The position numbers and the translations under genes were made by a program. From the NCBI GenBank assembly GCA_009602725.1, contig WELB01000005.1, positions 437,206 to 481,757 of the forward strand: 44,552 nt of DNA, written 5' to 3'. Shown here piece after piece: positions 28,264 through 42,731 of this stretch (positions are counted from its first letter, which is position 1; the number at the start of each line of letters is the position of its first letter). The stretch is from Spirogloea muscicola. Taxonomy: Eukaryota > Streptophyta > Zygnematophyceae > Spirogloeales > Spirogloeaceae. The notes beneath the pieces are model-generated. The model worked only from the letters and a program-made list of their open reading frames with translations. It ran no database searches and had not been told where the DNA came from.

Positions 28264-31200
28264 TCAGTCTGCAGATACCAAGCTGTCACGACTTAAGTGG
28301 TTTCCTAGCAGCCTCTGGTCGAGGATCATATTTGGTATCTGCAGAAAATCACAGCAGCAAACGATTAGCACAGCAAGCAACCTACCAACAGCAGAAGAGT
28401 ACTACTGTGGAATATTTCTGGTGAAGCAGATACTAACTCTCTCTATCATGTGTGAAGTTGCTTGGCAACCAGGCTCTTAAATAAGCAGCAGCTGCAATCT
28501 CGTACATGCTCAACTCTGATAAATACTGGATGCCAGAGAGGGCAACTGATCTGCAAATGCTCCAGTAAACTACAGGTAAAAAGGTGATAAAGGATGAAGA
28601 AGTCAACCTTCTCGCCAAAGAACATCTTGGAGTTATTAGCAATGGCCTCTATGAAGCGAAGCTCTAAGAAGGCTGGGGTAAGCTTGACTTCATTGGCTTC
28701 CGCTTCTTTCACCACCCTGATGATGTGCCAGAGCAATTGTAGGCACCGCAAATTGTCATAATGCTACTGAGATGAGTAGATTCTTATCTGCAAGGTTCTT
28801 TGACATCGAGCAACAAATTTGGAGCCTGTGGATGTAAAAGACTGCCGACAAAAGAGTGAAGCCTTCACAGAGCAGCACACAACAACCACAATGCACATGC
28901 CTTGCGGCTATTATGTCTCTGCCACTTACTTGTAAAACTGAGCATCTGTCAGTGCCTTCTCTCTGGCCAGAAATATGTCATTCTCAATAGCTTGCTGGCG
29001 CTGTATGCTCTCCTTCTCCTGCAGCCTCTGGCTCATCAGAATTTGTGATACATGCGCCGCAGACCTGCGAAGCGGTCCACAATGCGGTGCACAACAATAA
29101 ATCAGGCAGCGTCTTCTCCACCTCATGCAACTCAAAGCATGCCCTTAACAACCGCTGCTTTCAGTGCTTGAAAGGTGTACGCACTCGGCATCGGTCACAG
29201 CGCGCTTCTTCTCGGTCTCGGCCTCCTTCTCCACTACCTTCTGCTTTTCTATCGCTATAAGGACCTGAAGTATCACATGCAAGCAGGTAGCAAAGTGTGA
29301 GGACTCCGGAAAGGGAATATGACAATGAGAACATCTGAGGGGAGATCACCAAGGGAGAGTTGCAGTTGGACAGTGAGGACAGTGAGGTCATAACCAAGCA
29401 AGATGGGTGAAACTTGCAGTAAAAGTGCAGTGCCCTTGCCTTGGTTCTCTCTTCCTCCATCTGCTCATAGTTGCGCGCAATGCTCTTAGGGATGGTGGGC
29501 TTCGTCACCCTGACACTGATGATCTCAATACCAGGTGCGTATTTGTCCAAGTCTACCTGAATCGCCTCCTTGACCTTCTCGTCTATCTGCAAGAAAGACT
29601 TGCCAATTGCTTTCAAGTTCCACGCTTCTGATATCCTCGACAAGGCAACACCTGTTTGTCGGGAAAACCTTTGCAATCATTGGAAAACATCATCATGTAT
29701 CTACTTGGCTGCAGTCAACTCAGGATGGCGAGAATGTGGAACATTGTGAACATCCATGAGGACCCCTTTACAGGTCAGCTTGACATCTGCAGACCTGGTC
29801 AAAATGGTCGATGTAAACTTCCTGAAGCGTGTGAGCTGAACAGAACTGGTTAATCTCGTGATGGATCTTATCATAGATCCAAGTCTTATCATACTCAACT
29901 CCAAAATTCATAATAGTGTCAAACACATAGTCTTTCCTCAACCGATTGACAACCTGAAAATGACAAAGAGATGTTTGGCATCAGCGCCGTCCTTGTCTCT
30001 TCCAGCAGCCTAGCTGAGGCCTCCACAAGCCAATGCCAGCTGTTCAACACTGATCAATGTCATGCTCGAGGCAAAACTCCATCAAGTGTGCTATGTCAAT
30101 ATTACGGGCCGACTAAGGTCCTGTTATGTACTGACCTCAATCTTGTCAAAGTATATCATAACTCCACCCTTGGTTCCACAGGGAATATTAACAACCTGGG
30201 CACATACGGTGATCCTTGATTATAAGCCAGCTTCGAGTGAGGAGATGCTGCTTAAGAGCTGCGAAGTCCTTTGTATTGCTGGTAAAAATTTGCACCAGGC
30301 AGATGTGGTCAAGTTGCGTGCAAAACAACAAAATGATATTATGACTACCATGTCTGTCTGCATGGTGACTTGAATGGCCTCAAAGCGTGTGACGAAAGGT
30401 ACCATGGTATGAAAACCTGCCCATCATGTCAAACCTTGTGCGATGGAACACATGTCAGTGCAACTGAGGTTTGATTACACATCAGTAACATAAGCTCGAC
30501 CACCAGATAATAGCAGCTTCGCTTTTTGGCAGGTCAGGGTCAGGGTTCAAGAATGGGACGTTAAGAAGTGACCCAATTTGCCATAATGTAATGGAGGAGC
30601 TACTCTTGCACCTGGCTCTGTCACAGTGCTCAGCAGAGCCCCGCCCCTCCAGTACACTCCTACATGCCCTTCAGGGACTTGATGCAGAATGCCAAGGTTT
30701 GCTCCAGCAACTGGCAGAAGGACCTGTAGCATCAGATTGCAACCTGTTAGCAACACATTACAGGTGTGCTGTGATTTCTTGTGATTTGATGAAGAAGACA
30801 GACATGTACACCAATGTCCTGCACAGACTGCAAGGACTGAGAGCCCCAGCCTGTTCAATGACGCTCTTGAATGATGGCATCGTAGAGTATTCACAAATCC
30901 AGGGCTTCAGACACGATGAAACGACATTATGCCAACAACGCTGAAGAGGGCAAACAGTAAAGTGGTCCTTGACAAGCCTAAGCTCCATAACTTTCAGAGT
31001 GTCATCCCAGATGTATGCCACTTCAGCTCAGTCCAGTCACCAGATGGTCTGAGCGACGCTCACCGTGAGGGCAAGCACAACAAGGGGCGCAATTGAGACG
31101 CCGGTGAGCTCCGTGGAGGGCGCAGCCGTGCCAGCTGAACTGAGAATGGGCAAGCCACCCTGGACGTCAATACTTTTGCTTTCTCAGAAGACATTTTCCG

Positions 31201-31599
31201 TTTGGTAATCCTCTTGCAACTGTGCATAGTACTTGCCATTTGATAAAGAAGAACCATAAACGAAGTAAGGTCCAGCTGTGCTGAACTGGCGAACGAACTC
31301 GAACAGGCGGCCCTGTGTGCCCCTATTGCCAAGTCTGCTGCTGCCGGCTGCCGGCAGCTAAGCTGGCTGAGAGGGGTGCGACCAAGGCAAGGTGGCAGAT
31401 ACAGAGGCATCACAGCACTTTGCTGCCTCCTGGCTTACGAGTCGTCGTCAGCCAGCTCAAGCGGCCGTCACAGTCCCGCCCGGCTCCATTGGCAATTTGC
31501 AACCTGATCGATGCCGACAAGCTCAACGACCAGGAAAAGCGCGTCTCACGATGGCCTGGAGTACTGTTGCGCGGGCACCCGCGGGACCGGCGGCTCCAT
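28264..31599 (-). CDS. ERLIN: Erlin-type SPFH (prohibitin-superfamily) ER membrane protein, 11 exons
   Basis: Exons (minus): 31599-31550, 31139-31064, 30723-30612, 30416-30349, 30195-30136, 29953-29795, 29586-29440, 29264-29185, 29064-28930, 28716-28608, 28338-28264; 1071 nt, 356 residues, all phases consistent. Start [12 protein letters not shown]; membrane segment ~29-54 ([19 protein letters not shown]); SPFH domain from [18 protein letters not shown] through [30 protein letters not shown] and VRVTKPTIP; coiled-coil ([18 protein letters not shown]); end [20 protein letters not shown]. Both the VYWRGGALL form and the carboxyl end match plant erlin-like proteins. In animals erlins form ER-membrane ring complexes linked to ER-associated degradation and sterol/lipid control; the algal role is inferred. 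Intron 7 uses a GC donor (AAG|GCAAGG). The last intron was chosen over read-through (stop at 28446) because exon 11 restores the conserved end. Confidence 0.93.
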
Positions 31600-31869
31600 G
31601 GCCTCCGCGCCGCGCCACCAGCGCCGCAGGTGCGTCCAGGAAGCGGCGGCGAGCGGCGCGACAACGCAGCTGGCGAGCGCCTCGGCTGCGAGCTCCGCCA
31701 GCGCCTCCGTCGCGGGCCGCCGGCGCGCCTGCGGCCAAGGGCTGGCGTCGTGGCCGGCCTTCGAGCTTGTGGAGGCCGCTGGAGAGGCCGCGCGCGTAGC
31801 CCGCGCGATGGCCGCGCGCGTCGCACGGGAGCCTCTCTGCACAAGCTGGTGGCGGCGAGCAGACTGAAC

Positions 31870-32065
31870 GTGGAAAGGAACGGCTCTTCCAACGCAAGGC
31901 AATGGCTATGCTGTGAGCAGCTAGCCCCCAGAAGGATCACGAGGTCCGGAGGGGGCCGAAACTGCGCTTTTCCTTTCGTTTTCGGGCTGGCTTTTCACAG
32001 CCCTTGCCCCCACTGGGAGTGCCACTTCTTCTCCAGCCACCAGTTAATCTGGCCGCGCTTGCTCT
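31870..32065. mobile_element. LINE 3'-tail fragments inside the divergent promoter region
   Basis: Plus-strand tail at 31979-32035: TTCGGGCTGGCTTTTCACAG, CCCTTGCCCCCACTGGGAGTG. It is followed by AGCCACCAGTTAATCTGGCC, the reverse complement of the 23270-23300 segment. A minus-oriented tail lies just before (CGGCTCTTCCAACGCAAGGC, ATGGCTATGCTGTGAGC). Confidence 0.55.
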
Positions 32066-32275
32066 CTTTCTTTTCCTTTCCCGGTAGGTCAGTCAGTCAC
32101 TGGTGAACGCCAGTTGGGAGCCGCAAGTTGGAACGACTAGCCGCCGGAAAGCAACCCCACACTCCATTCCATTGGGAGAGCCACTTTCCTTCAGTCCCAG
32201 CCATCGCACTCTACTGGGACAATTTCACCCCCCCTCCGTTCGAGCGTGGGTTGCCGCCGTTCTCCGCGTTCCGCA

Positions 32276-32307
<32 letters not shown>

Positions 32308-32308
32308 T
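32276..32308. repeat. (CCG)n microsatellite
   Basis: About ten uninterrupted CCG/GCC units ~250 bp upstream of the LACS start codon, probably in its 5' UTR or promoter. Confidence 0.9.
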
Positions 32309-32553
32309 GAAGGCGCCGCCGGAAAGGTGCCGGCGCGGAGCTGCCAGGGCGCAGCTGCAGGCGACTGACACAGAGGCCGCTTGCGCACCGAGCTTACCCT
32401 TTGGACTCGCTCGTCAAGCGCCACACCTGAGGGCGAGGAAGGCCATCCATCGACGGGGACAGCCATTCTCGGGCCCTTGAGCGGGGGAAGGATACATGTG
32501 GGCCCTCCGAGGCTGGCAGAGAGGCTGAGCATTCAGCAGGCGCTGGGACTGCA

Positions 32554-35500
32554 ATGGCGCCTGCACAGCCCCAAGCGCAGTGCGGCGGTTACAGCCTGCA
32601 GAAAGAGACCACCGGTAAATACATCGATTCCCCGTTCACCACCGCGTCACGCTGCAGCGAATGCCTTCAGACGTACTATGGCGCATATTTCTCACATCAT
32701 TGGGAAGGGCTTTACTGCTTGGAGACCCTACATGAACGTGCTTATGCTCACTCATTGCCATGTAGAGAGCTCTTTGTCCCAAGCATGCTTTGGCAAGTAG
32801 TGAGAATACCTGCAACAGCTTGTAACAGATAAGTGATTTGGGCTGAGGTCCGCTTGTTTGAGTTGCAACTTGCATCTGCCATTGTTGTCTGGCTTTTTGC
32901 ATTTGAAGCAGAAAGTATCTCGAGGTCTTGGGGCCTTGAAATGATGCACACAGCGGGAGAATACATTCCCGGTGCGCTCCACACCATTTCCATGTCAAGT
33001 ACAGGCCATGTCCGTATGAGTGCAAGAGCTGAATAATCAGAGCTCTTGGTCCTTAGCTGGACCAAGAGCTTGGGGTGCCACGGTATTAGCAGCTTTCCAC
33101 GCGCTGAACAATTAGATCATTGAGTGACATGCACACCTTCGCCGGTAAGCTAAGGGTCGTTGTTATCATAGTGCAGGCACATTTGGTCCTTGAAGAGCAG
33201 GCTAGACTGTTGGTTGTTCTCTCCAAGGTGCATGCGTTCCCCTCTGCTTAGCAATACTTGCTGTGGTTGACAATACCAATCTTCTAGTTGACAGAGGGTA
33301 CCTATAGTGTGGCCCTGCCGGAGAAGCTGTCAGACAAGCACTGGGCTGTTCACAGGTATGTTACTAGAAGAGCCAGTACATAAGTCCATTAGTGATTTAG
33401 CAGTGAATGAAAGCCCTCCAGCTGCGCGTGAAGCAGGCAGAGACATAGGTCCAAATATGCAGCCTCTTCAGCAAGTGCTGTAAAGGCCGCACACTTAGGA
33501 ATTCATGTACTGCTTGCCTGCTTGTATATTTCAACAGCAGCTATATTCTGACTGTGTGCTCGCGCACCGGGTCAGGGAGGGCTCCGTGGTTGAAATCACC
33601 GTTACTCAGTTGTTGCCCTGCGCACATAGCCTATGCAGGGACAAGAAGATTATTCAACATATCTCTTGCCAATGCTGTGAACAAGCTTGTTCATCTTGAT
33701 GTAGGTCTGCCCGGTTTCCTCTGAAGCTTACCAGCGGCTTTGCCGATTCTGATGTGAGAACGCTTCATGACAACTTTGAGTGAGTTCGGCTTTACCTTCT
33801 TGCCAGCTCTGTACAAGCCATGCTTTGTCACACTAAGAGCCAGAGAGTGTATTTTGGTTCGTACTTTCCAGCGTACGTTGTAAATGCAAAGTCGTTGCTT
33901 ATATGAAAGAGGGGCTGGTGCTGCTAGTACACATTAGAGAGTAACAACCGTTAATGTCTTCAGCATGCACTGGTGCAAGCTTGTTAGAGAACCAGGTAAA
34001 AGCCTGACATTCCTTAGGGCATAGGTGAAGGGCACAGGTTGTGGCTTCCAACTCAACTGTTGCTTTTGTGCATTCATTTGCACCAACAACCACAGGCATG
34101 GTATTCAAACTTACCCAGATGAGCCCTGCTTGGGCAGCAGGGTGCGACAAGATGGCACAGTGGGATCGTGAGTGCTCTCTCCTGTGAACAGATTAAAGAT
34201 TTATAGTCAAGCCTACCTGCACTGCACCTGTGATTGTTGTGTCCAGAAATTTCAGCAGTGGTGCAGGACTCTTCTGTCACATGGTTGGGCCTCCACAGTT
34301 CTCACAAGTAATCCATGTGTGCACAGGTATGAGTGGCTCACATACAAGGAGGCAGGCGATGCTCGCACAGCAGTTGGATCTGGGTTAGTTCTTCAAGATA
34401 TCTCTAAGGTGCAAATGGGCTGTTCCATATCCCAGCAGCACGGAGAGAGCAGCATTTTGGGGCCATCAGTTGTTCTCTTTTGTCCCTGTGTAATAAAGCC
34501 AATGTTTCCTGGCCACTGTGAGAATTGTTTCTCATGTTGATTCTCAGGAAAATTACCTACTTTCAGAATTACATGATTATTGCTTACTGTTGGCTTGAGT
34601 TCTGGGACATGTGCTCTAAATGTCAAGTACTCATTTGTGCTTGTTCAAGAGAAACTTGTTTATGCATGCTGATCTATGTTTCTTTTGGTGACAGGGGACT
34701 CGTGTGGGCCTGTTCTTCATAAATAGGCCTGAGTGGGTCATTGTGGAGCAGGCCTGCAACGCCTATGGATATGTGTCTGTGCCACTCTACGACACACTAG
34801 GTATAGCACCTAACAAATGTATCCTACATAAGCTGCTACTTCCAATAGTGGAGAATACCACGCAGGCTTGATGCTGATAGAATGAAGGACAGATGCTTTG
34901 ATGCTTGTCATTGCAGGAACCTTTGTAATACTCGTGGGTCTTTTTTGCAGGTCCAGATGCCGTCAAGTACATCATCAATCATGCAGATATTGCATGTATA
35001 TTTTGTACCCGCGACAAGCTGCAGACTGTAAGAGCTCCATGCTCTGACTACATGTGGTTGCAAGCGAATGTCCAATTTTCTGTCTACTCTATTCACTTAT
35101 CTCATAAGATTTGGCTAGAATACTTGTTGCCAGTCGTTAACGTGAACAGATACCTACGAAGCAGCTAGCCTGGTGTTTGCAACTGAGACTCTTTGGTTGG
35201 CATGCAGCTAATTGATTGTCTTCCGGATTGCCATTCTGTAAAATTCGTAGTGGTATGTGCGTAAGTTTGCACACACTTACAATGTTACAAGCTTACAGCC
35301 AGTCAGACATGCTAGGGTTCTTTGCAAATTGTGCTGGCTGGTACAGTTTAGGTGGGGTTGCATATGTGTGGCGCTGTTGATAGTCAGAAAGGCAGCACTA
35401 TTCACAGCATCACGTCCTGCATAACTTTCTTCTGATTGTCTTCATTCTTGGTCATGTAGGTGCTTGGCGGCACAGATCAAGTGCTACCTCTGTCCAAGCC

Positions 35501-38500
35501 AGGGTCTGGAGTAGTCTATATACCTTACAGCAAATTGGAGGCTCACGTACGTGCCCTCGCAAGTCTCACAAGCTTCACAACTCAGGCAGAAGAACCTCCT
35601 ACTACTTGAAAAGCTTTGGCTCATATGTTGAAACCATTGACAATGGAGGTTTTAATAAACTTCTGCTAAGCAAGTATACCAACATCTTTTGCTGGTTTGT
35701 CTTCGATGGTGCAGGGCAAGCTGACGACTATACCATTCAGCCCATCACACCCTAGTGATGTAGCTACCATCTGCTACACCAGCGGTACCACTGGCACGCC
35801 AAAGGTGATCATGGTGCTGTGCCTGCAAGCTATAGAGCATACAGGAGGTTGCCTTGGGCCACGTGGTTGACACCTTGTTGCTTGGTCCGAGGTCTAAGCA
35901 TAATGCCAAACGCCCTCTGTCAAACAGGGTGCCATGCTGACGCACTCAAACTTCATTGCAAGCGCCGCTGGCGTTTGCAGTGGCTCTCCCATATATACAG
36001 GAGATGTGTGAGTTTTGCTTGCCCACATCCTGCAGACCTGCTGGCAGATGGTCACGAGCAATGTCAGATGTCCTTGAAGGTGCTGATGGATGGTAAGTTT
36101 TCACGTATTTTCAAGTATTCATATACCTTGTATATCACCCAGTTTAGGCCTCATACTTACTTGCTTCTTGCAGACATATTTCCTATCTTCCTCTTGCTCA
36201 TATATACGAAAGGATGAACATCACAGCCATGCTACATTATGGAGTTGCAATTGGTTTCTATCAAGGGGTGGGTACACAACCTATGCTTTACTACTCATCA
36301 TGCACAGGTCTTAAAGTGTTGTAGTCGTCATGTGCATGCAAACGGATATTTGAGTACAAGGCTTCAATGTCAAGTAGTTGGTTTGTGCATGCAAACGGAT
36401 TGAAGTACAAGGCTTCAGCGTGAATGATTGTCCAGACAGAATCATTACCATTACTGTACAGCAAGACAAGCCCATTGGACTAAAAGTTTTGGCGTATGAT
36501 TTGCTCTTGTCGTGGCAGGACATCATGAAGCTCATGGATGACTTGGAGGTTTTGAAACCAACATTCTTTGCCAGCGTACCAAGACTGTATAACCGCATCT
36601 ATGACAGGTACTTGATGTGCTTTCTCACAGAATTGTGTCGTCGTCTTTTGATTCGCACTCGCCTGTTCTCATACTTCAGTCGTCTCTCCAATATTCCACC
36701 TGCAATAAAGGTGCGTTCCCTAAGGGTTCTTGGCATTGTTGCAGAATATTAGGAACTGTCAAAAGCTCCGGTGGACTCAAAGAGTACCTCTTCAATGTTG
36801 CGTACAATGCCAAAAAGTCTGCCCTTGAAAAAGGTAGTGTAACTTCCCTGCCAGCGTCATTCCCCAACATACACGTGCTGCCTACATGGCAACGCAGCAT
36901 TGACTAGGTGTATCTATCCAAATGTATCTTGTACTTAAGCAGGTCTTGCAATATCATAATGATAGGGAGCATCTGAGGAGGCATATGCTGATTCATGTGA
37001 TACAGGGCGCACCCCGTCCCCTGTGTGGGATCGGCTTGTTTTTAACAAGATCAAAGCCCGGCTTGGTGGTCGAGTTCGCATCATGACCACGGGAGCATCA
37101 CCCATCTCGCCTGAAGTCTTTGATTTCTTGAAAGTGTGAGCGTAGGTGCTACGGTGTTGGTCTATTAAGGATAGTCTTTTGGATTGGCATTCACAATCTG
37201 ACTTTTTACCTGTATGAGCTGGTGGGAAACTGCATGCTGCTGATGCTTACTTATCTACTTCCTTTCACGTTAATACAGCTGCTTTGGTGGAAGATTGGTT
37301 GAGGGCTATGGAATGACCGAAACAACATGCACGATATCCAACATGGATGAAGGAGACATGATGTCTGGCCACGTTGGATCCCCTAATCCAGCCTGTGGTA
37401 AGTGAAAACCATGTGGTCAGGTCTCACTGTCTCTCAGTCATTTGCAAAGGCCCTCATCTATGGTCGTTGGCAGAACACTCTGGCAGTGGTTGCGCTTTTA
37501 TGAAGCCCTGATGTAAATGTTGCATCAAGGAGTGAGCTGCTGATGTTGCTGTTGGAGGACTTGTAAATTGTAAGTGCAGAGGTGAAGTTGGTGGATGTGC
37601 CCGAGATGGAGTACACCTCCACCGATCAGCCGTACCCTCGGGGAGAGATTTGTGTTCGGGGTCCCATTGTTTTCAAGGGCTACTACAAGGATGAGAAGCA
37701 GACGTAAGTAGCAATTAACTCCTCTTGCGTCTAATGAAGCTCATCTGTGGATGTGAATGTCTAGATTCCCTCGAGAGCAAAGTTGGTCAAAAGACAGATT
37801 GGCAATCTGTCTTTTGTTCCAAATCAGCTAGCAGCTTCTCATACTGTCAAGCCGTCAAGCACTTATGCAGAGGGCTTTTAAGGAGAGATGAAGTTTTTAC
37901 TTCGTTTAAGCTTACACAGTTTTCTGGTAGTTCAGGACACCTCATCAACTGCATGTGTTGCTCAGAGATTGATGGCCAAGCTTGATGCGGTCCCTCCTGA
38001 CCTGCACCGTCCAGGAAGGAGATGGTTGATGAAGAAGGCTGGCTTCATACTGGTGATATTGGGTTGTGGCTTCCAGGTGGACGCCTCAAAATCATTGACA
38101 GGTCCTTGACAGCCTGCCCGTAATGCCCTTGTTTACAATTCTGTATATAGGAGTGCTGACTGTGGAAGGTGATAGGCTGCCAGATTGGTTGTAGCGCTAG
38201 CTCGTGTGCAAACTAGATTGCTCGGCTACTGCTTGTATGCAGAGGTCCGCACTCATCAGGTGCACCAAGTGCATCACTTGTAGTCACTCCTTGAATATTC
38301 CTGATAAGGTTACGTCTCTATCCTGCCACATACTTCACAAGGCCTGATCAGCTCTTCATGCATCCAGGAAGAAGAATATATTCAAGCTCGCACAAGGAGA
38401 GTACATTGCTCCTGAAAAGATAGAGAATGTTTACCAGAGGAGCCGATTTGTGCAGCAATGTTTTGTCCATGGTACTTCCTCATCTATCTTGCTTCATGTC

Positions 38501-39602
38501 AAGTTGGCGATGATGACTGCTTGTGGTGCTCAGCTTCGCTGTGGGCAGTTGTGGCTTGTTTCCATTGCTTTGCAAGATAAAGCAGGAGTTACTACTCATG
38601 AGGATTTGCGTGCATGACCATTCAGTATCGTCAACATCTTACCAATCCGTGGTTTGCTGCAGGGGATAGTTTCAACGCGAGCTTAGTAGCAGTTGTCGTT
38701 GTTGATCCTGAAGAGCTGACATTGTGGGCCAAAGGGCGAGGAATACAGGTGACACCACAAAGGCGTCGCTCATGCTCATGTGCCATGGTCAGATCAGAAG
38801 TGTTAACATCTATTTGTCTTGAGTCGGATGATCTGTGGAGCCATGTATCTTGTACTTATGCATTGAGGACTGGCTAGTCAGTGCTGGTGCTCACATAATT
38901 AAGGCTTGACAGAAGCTCTGACAAATTATGGTGTCAATCTTGACAGCATGCGAACGATCTTGCCAAGCTCTGCGAAGATCCAGTCGCGAAGGCAGCTGTA
39001 CTGGCTGACATGGATGAGCTGGGCAAGGATGCTAAGGTGTGTACTGTGGTAGTTTTGGCACGAGGCATTGTCAGGGCCAACGCGGCAGGCACCTTGGCAT
39101 TTGGGAAGTTTGATGGGCCACTTGATGCGCAGGTATGAGTCCTTGTCAATGTGCCGACAACATTTGGGGTCTGACTGACGGCCTGAGCGGTGCACCCGTC
39201 TTTGTGATGTCATGTGCTCAGTTGCGAGGCTTTGAGTATGCCAAGAACATCCATCTCGTTCCAGAGCCCTTCACCCTGGAAAACGACCTTCTCACACCTA
39301 CCTTCAAGGTACACTGAGGGCTTCCCCTTATACTTTTATCCTTATCATTTCTGTGCTCGTCCTCTTCCAAAGACCAGTATTACTGAGGTCGTAGCTCACG
39401 CTTTGAGGCACACGCCGTGCCCATGTGGTACATGCGAGCTGCAGTGATGTTGCGCATGTGTATGGGCTCACAGAGGAAGCTGGGCTTGTGCGTGCAGATC
39501 AAGCGACCTCAAGCAAAGGCATTCTTTGAGAAGGAGATTGCACGGATGTATGCCGAGCTTGCTGCGAAGGAGAGGGCGCTGCCCACCAGGTCGAAGTTGT
39601 AG
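32554..39602 (+). CDS. LACS: Peroxisomal long-chain acyl-CoA synthetase (plant LACS6/7 type), 23 exons
   Basis: Exons: 32554-32614, 33295-33355, 33705-33779, 34096-34167, 34327-34408, 34695-34800, 34951-35027, 35208-35252, 35460-35546, 35715-35804, 35928-36007, 36174-36267, 36519-36607, 36745-36833, 37006-37135, 37279-37397, 37580-37703, 38015-38101, 38368-38471, 38663-38748, 38947-39036, 39222-39308, 39498-39602; 2040 nt, 679 residues, every phase consistent. The enzyme activates long-chain fatty acids with ATP and CoA via an acyl-adenylate. Motifs: AMP-binding [13 protein letters not shown] (~241-253), GYGMTETT (~422-429), WLHTGDIG (~503-510), then [20 protein letters not shown]. The carboxyl end RSKL gives a type-1 peroxisomal signal (SKL), so beta-oxidation is the likely pathway. 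No amino-terminal PTS2 nonapeptide is seen, unlike land-plant LACS6/7. Start [12 protein letters not shown] joins smoothly to [12 protein letters not shown]. Confidence 0.95.
33041..33070. other. Perfect 12-bp stem-loop in LACS intron 1
   Basis: AGCTCTTGGTCC and GGACCAAGAGCT flank the loop TTAGCT. Confidence 0.9.
36331..36417. repeat. Tandem duplication in LACS intron 12
   Basis: TGTGCATGCAAACGGAT and GAGTACAAGGCTTCA at 36331-36366 are repeated with small changes at 36384-36417 (period ~53 bp). Confidence 0.8.
37788..37816. other. Perfect 13-bp stem-loop in LACS intron 17
   Basis: CAAAAGACAGATT and AATCTGTCTTTTG flank the three-base loop GGC. Confidence 0.9.
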
Positions 39603-40379
39603 TCTGTGAGACAGAGCAAGTGAATGCAACAAAGGTTATGCTAGCTTTGCAGGATTGTGCTCCCACTTCGCATCAGATCCAGGTACATGTCTTAGTCTGC
39701 TTAGTGCCTGGCACAACCCGTGCAGTGTTGGGCACCCCCCGCTTATCCCGCCATATTGATGTGATACCTGTGAGGTTGGGGCAGCACACTTGACACTTTA
39801 CAGTGACCTAACTTGCCTCTCAAGCTCGCTGCATCTCTTAATTCTCAATATATGATATGGTAGCTTCCAACTCCTCTCCTCTCTGTCTGTTCACCGCGGC
39901 CTTCAGGCAGTGCACGTCTGTGCAGCTGGCTCTCACTAGTCGTCAGGCCAGCATCATACGAAGCTTCGGTTTGGGGCCCCCTACCTGGTGGAATCTGCAG
40001 TGACCACTGGAAAGTGGGGAGATATTAATAGACCCATGACCTTAACGTGGAGGAGGCGCTAGCAACAATACCAGGTCTGTGTCGAGCATATTGCCGCTCT
40101 CCAAGTCTGCATTGCAAGAGGAAGAGAGTGCTCTATCACAGAGGGCGGTTCTGTGAAGGGTCAGCCCAGACGTGTTGGGCGTGGTATATTGCTTTAAGCA
40201 AGCGCATTAGGCTGGGGAAGCCTTTGGCGCGGTCAGTGGGCCGTGGGAGAGCTCCCTGTGAGTCGGACTGCCCAGCATATCGGACTTATTGGAAAAGTAA
40301 TGTGTGCGCCTGCTCTTGTGCCCTAGCTGTGGCTGCCGCCCACCTTAGGTGCAGGCTGAGTTTGTGCTAGTCTGATCTG
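39603..40379. other. LACS 3' flank, no gene recognised
   Basis: No TGTAA signal lies close to the LACS stop. ORFs here (for example 40047-40370) lack family features. Confidence 0.4.
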
Positions 40380-40800
40380 GTTCGGCCATTCTCCTCCCGG
40401 GAAAGCTTTGAGAGCGCTTCTGGCCCCTTCGGACATTGTCAAAATTTTGGGGCTGGCTGTTCAGAGCCCTCGCCCCCTTTGGGAGAGCAACTTACTTTCT
40501 TTCTTTGGGCGCTATAATAAGCAGATTGCATCTGTACCACGTAGTGGTGGTCTACTGGTCGCGTGAAGAGTAGTTGTTCTGAAACATGGAGGGCCTGAGT
40601 CGCCAAATACAAAGGCAAAGACATCTGGAGGTGCACATAACCAACCCGCTCAGTAACAACGGGTCACCAAGTAGAGGTTGAGTAACCGTATGTCCACATA
40701 CTGGGCGGCAAGTCAAGCCCCTCTATGGGGAGAGGGGCAAAAGCCCAGCAGCAGAGTACCATCATAGCAGGCATCATCATTAACAACATTCTTATGAGCA
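40380..40800. mobile_element. Facing LINE tails with a CATCAT-type end
   Basis: Plus-strand tail at ~40405-40495 (CTTCTGGCCCCTTCGGACAT, GGGGCTGGCTGTTCAGAGCC, CTTTGGGAGAGC). Minus-strand segment at ~40585-40690 (GAGGGCCTGAGTCGCCAAAT, CTCAGTAACAACGGGTCACC), resembling 8455-8490 and 24577-24655. Bases 40720-40790 (GAGAGGGGCAAAAGCCCAGCA, CAGGCATCATCATTAACAAC) look like a LINE 3' terminus with a short repeat tail. Confidence 0.5.

Positions 40801-42731
<1,931 letters not shown>

Larger units (their letters stand above)
31600..32553. promoter_or_regulatory. Divergent intergenic spacer between erlin and LACS
   Basis: About 950 bp separates the two ATGs and must hold both promoters; no TATA box was identified with confidence. 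It is GC-rich at 31600-31860 and contains repeat pieces at 31870-32060. Confidence 0.45.

Noticed and set aside
28446-28607. Read-through of erlin exon 10 to a stop at 28446
   Set aside because: Splicing at GAGAAG|GTTGAC to 28338 restores the conserved [13 protein letters not shown] end; the read-through has no family resemblance.
31147-31330. Protein-like minus-strand stretch ([14 protein letters not shown], then [15 protein letters not shown]) upstream of erlin exon 2
   Set aside because: It lies within erlin intron 1 and ends at a stop out of phase; the exon 1 to exon 2 junction without it is in frame. It might still be an alternative exon, but there is no support for it.
31410-31940. Several long GC-rich ORFs around the erlin first exon
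   Set aside because: Overlapping frames on both strands, explained by GC richness; only the short [12 protein letters not shown] exon fits erlin.
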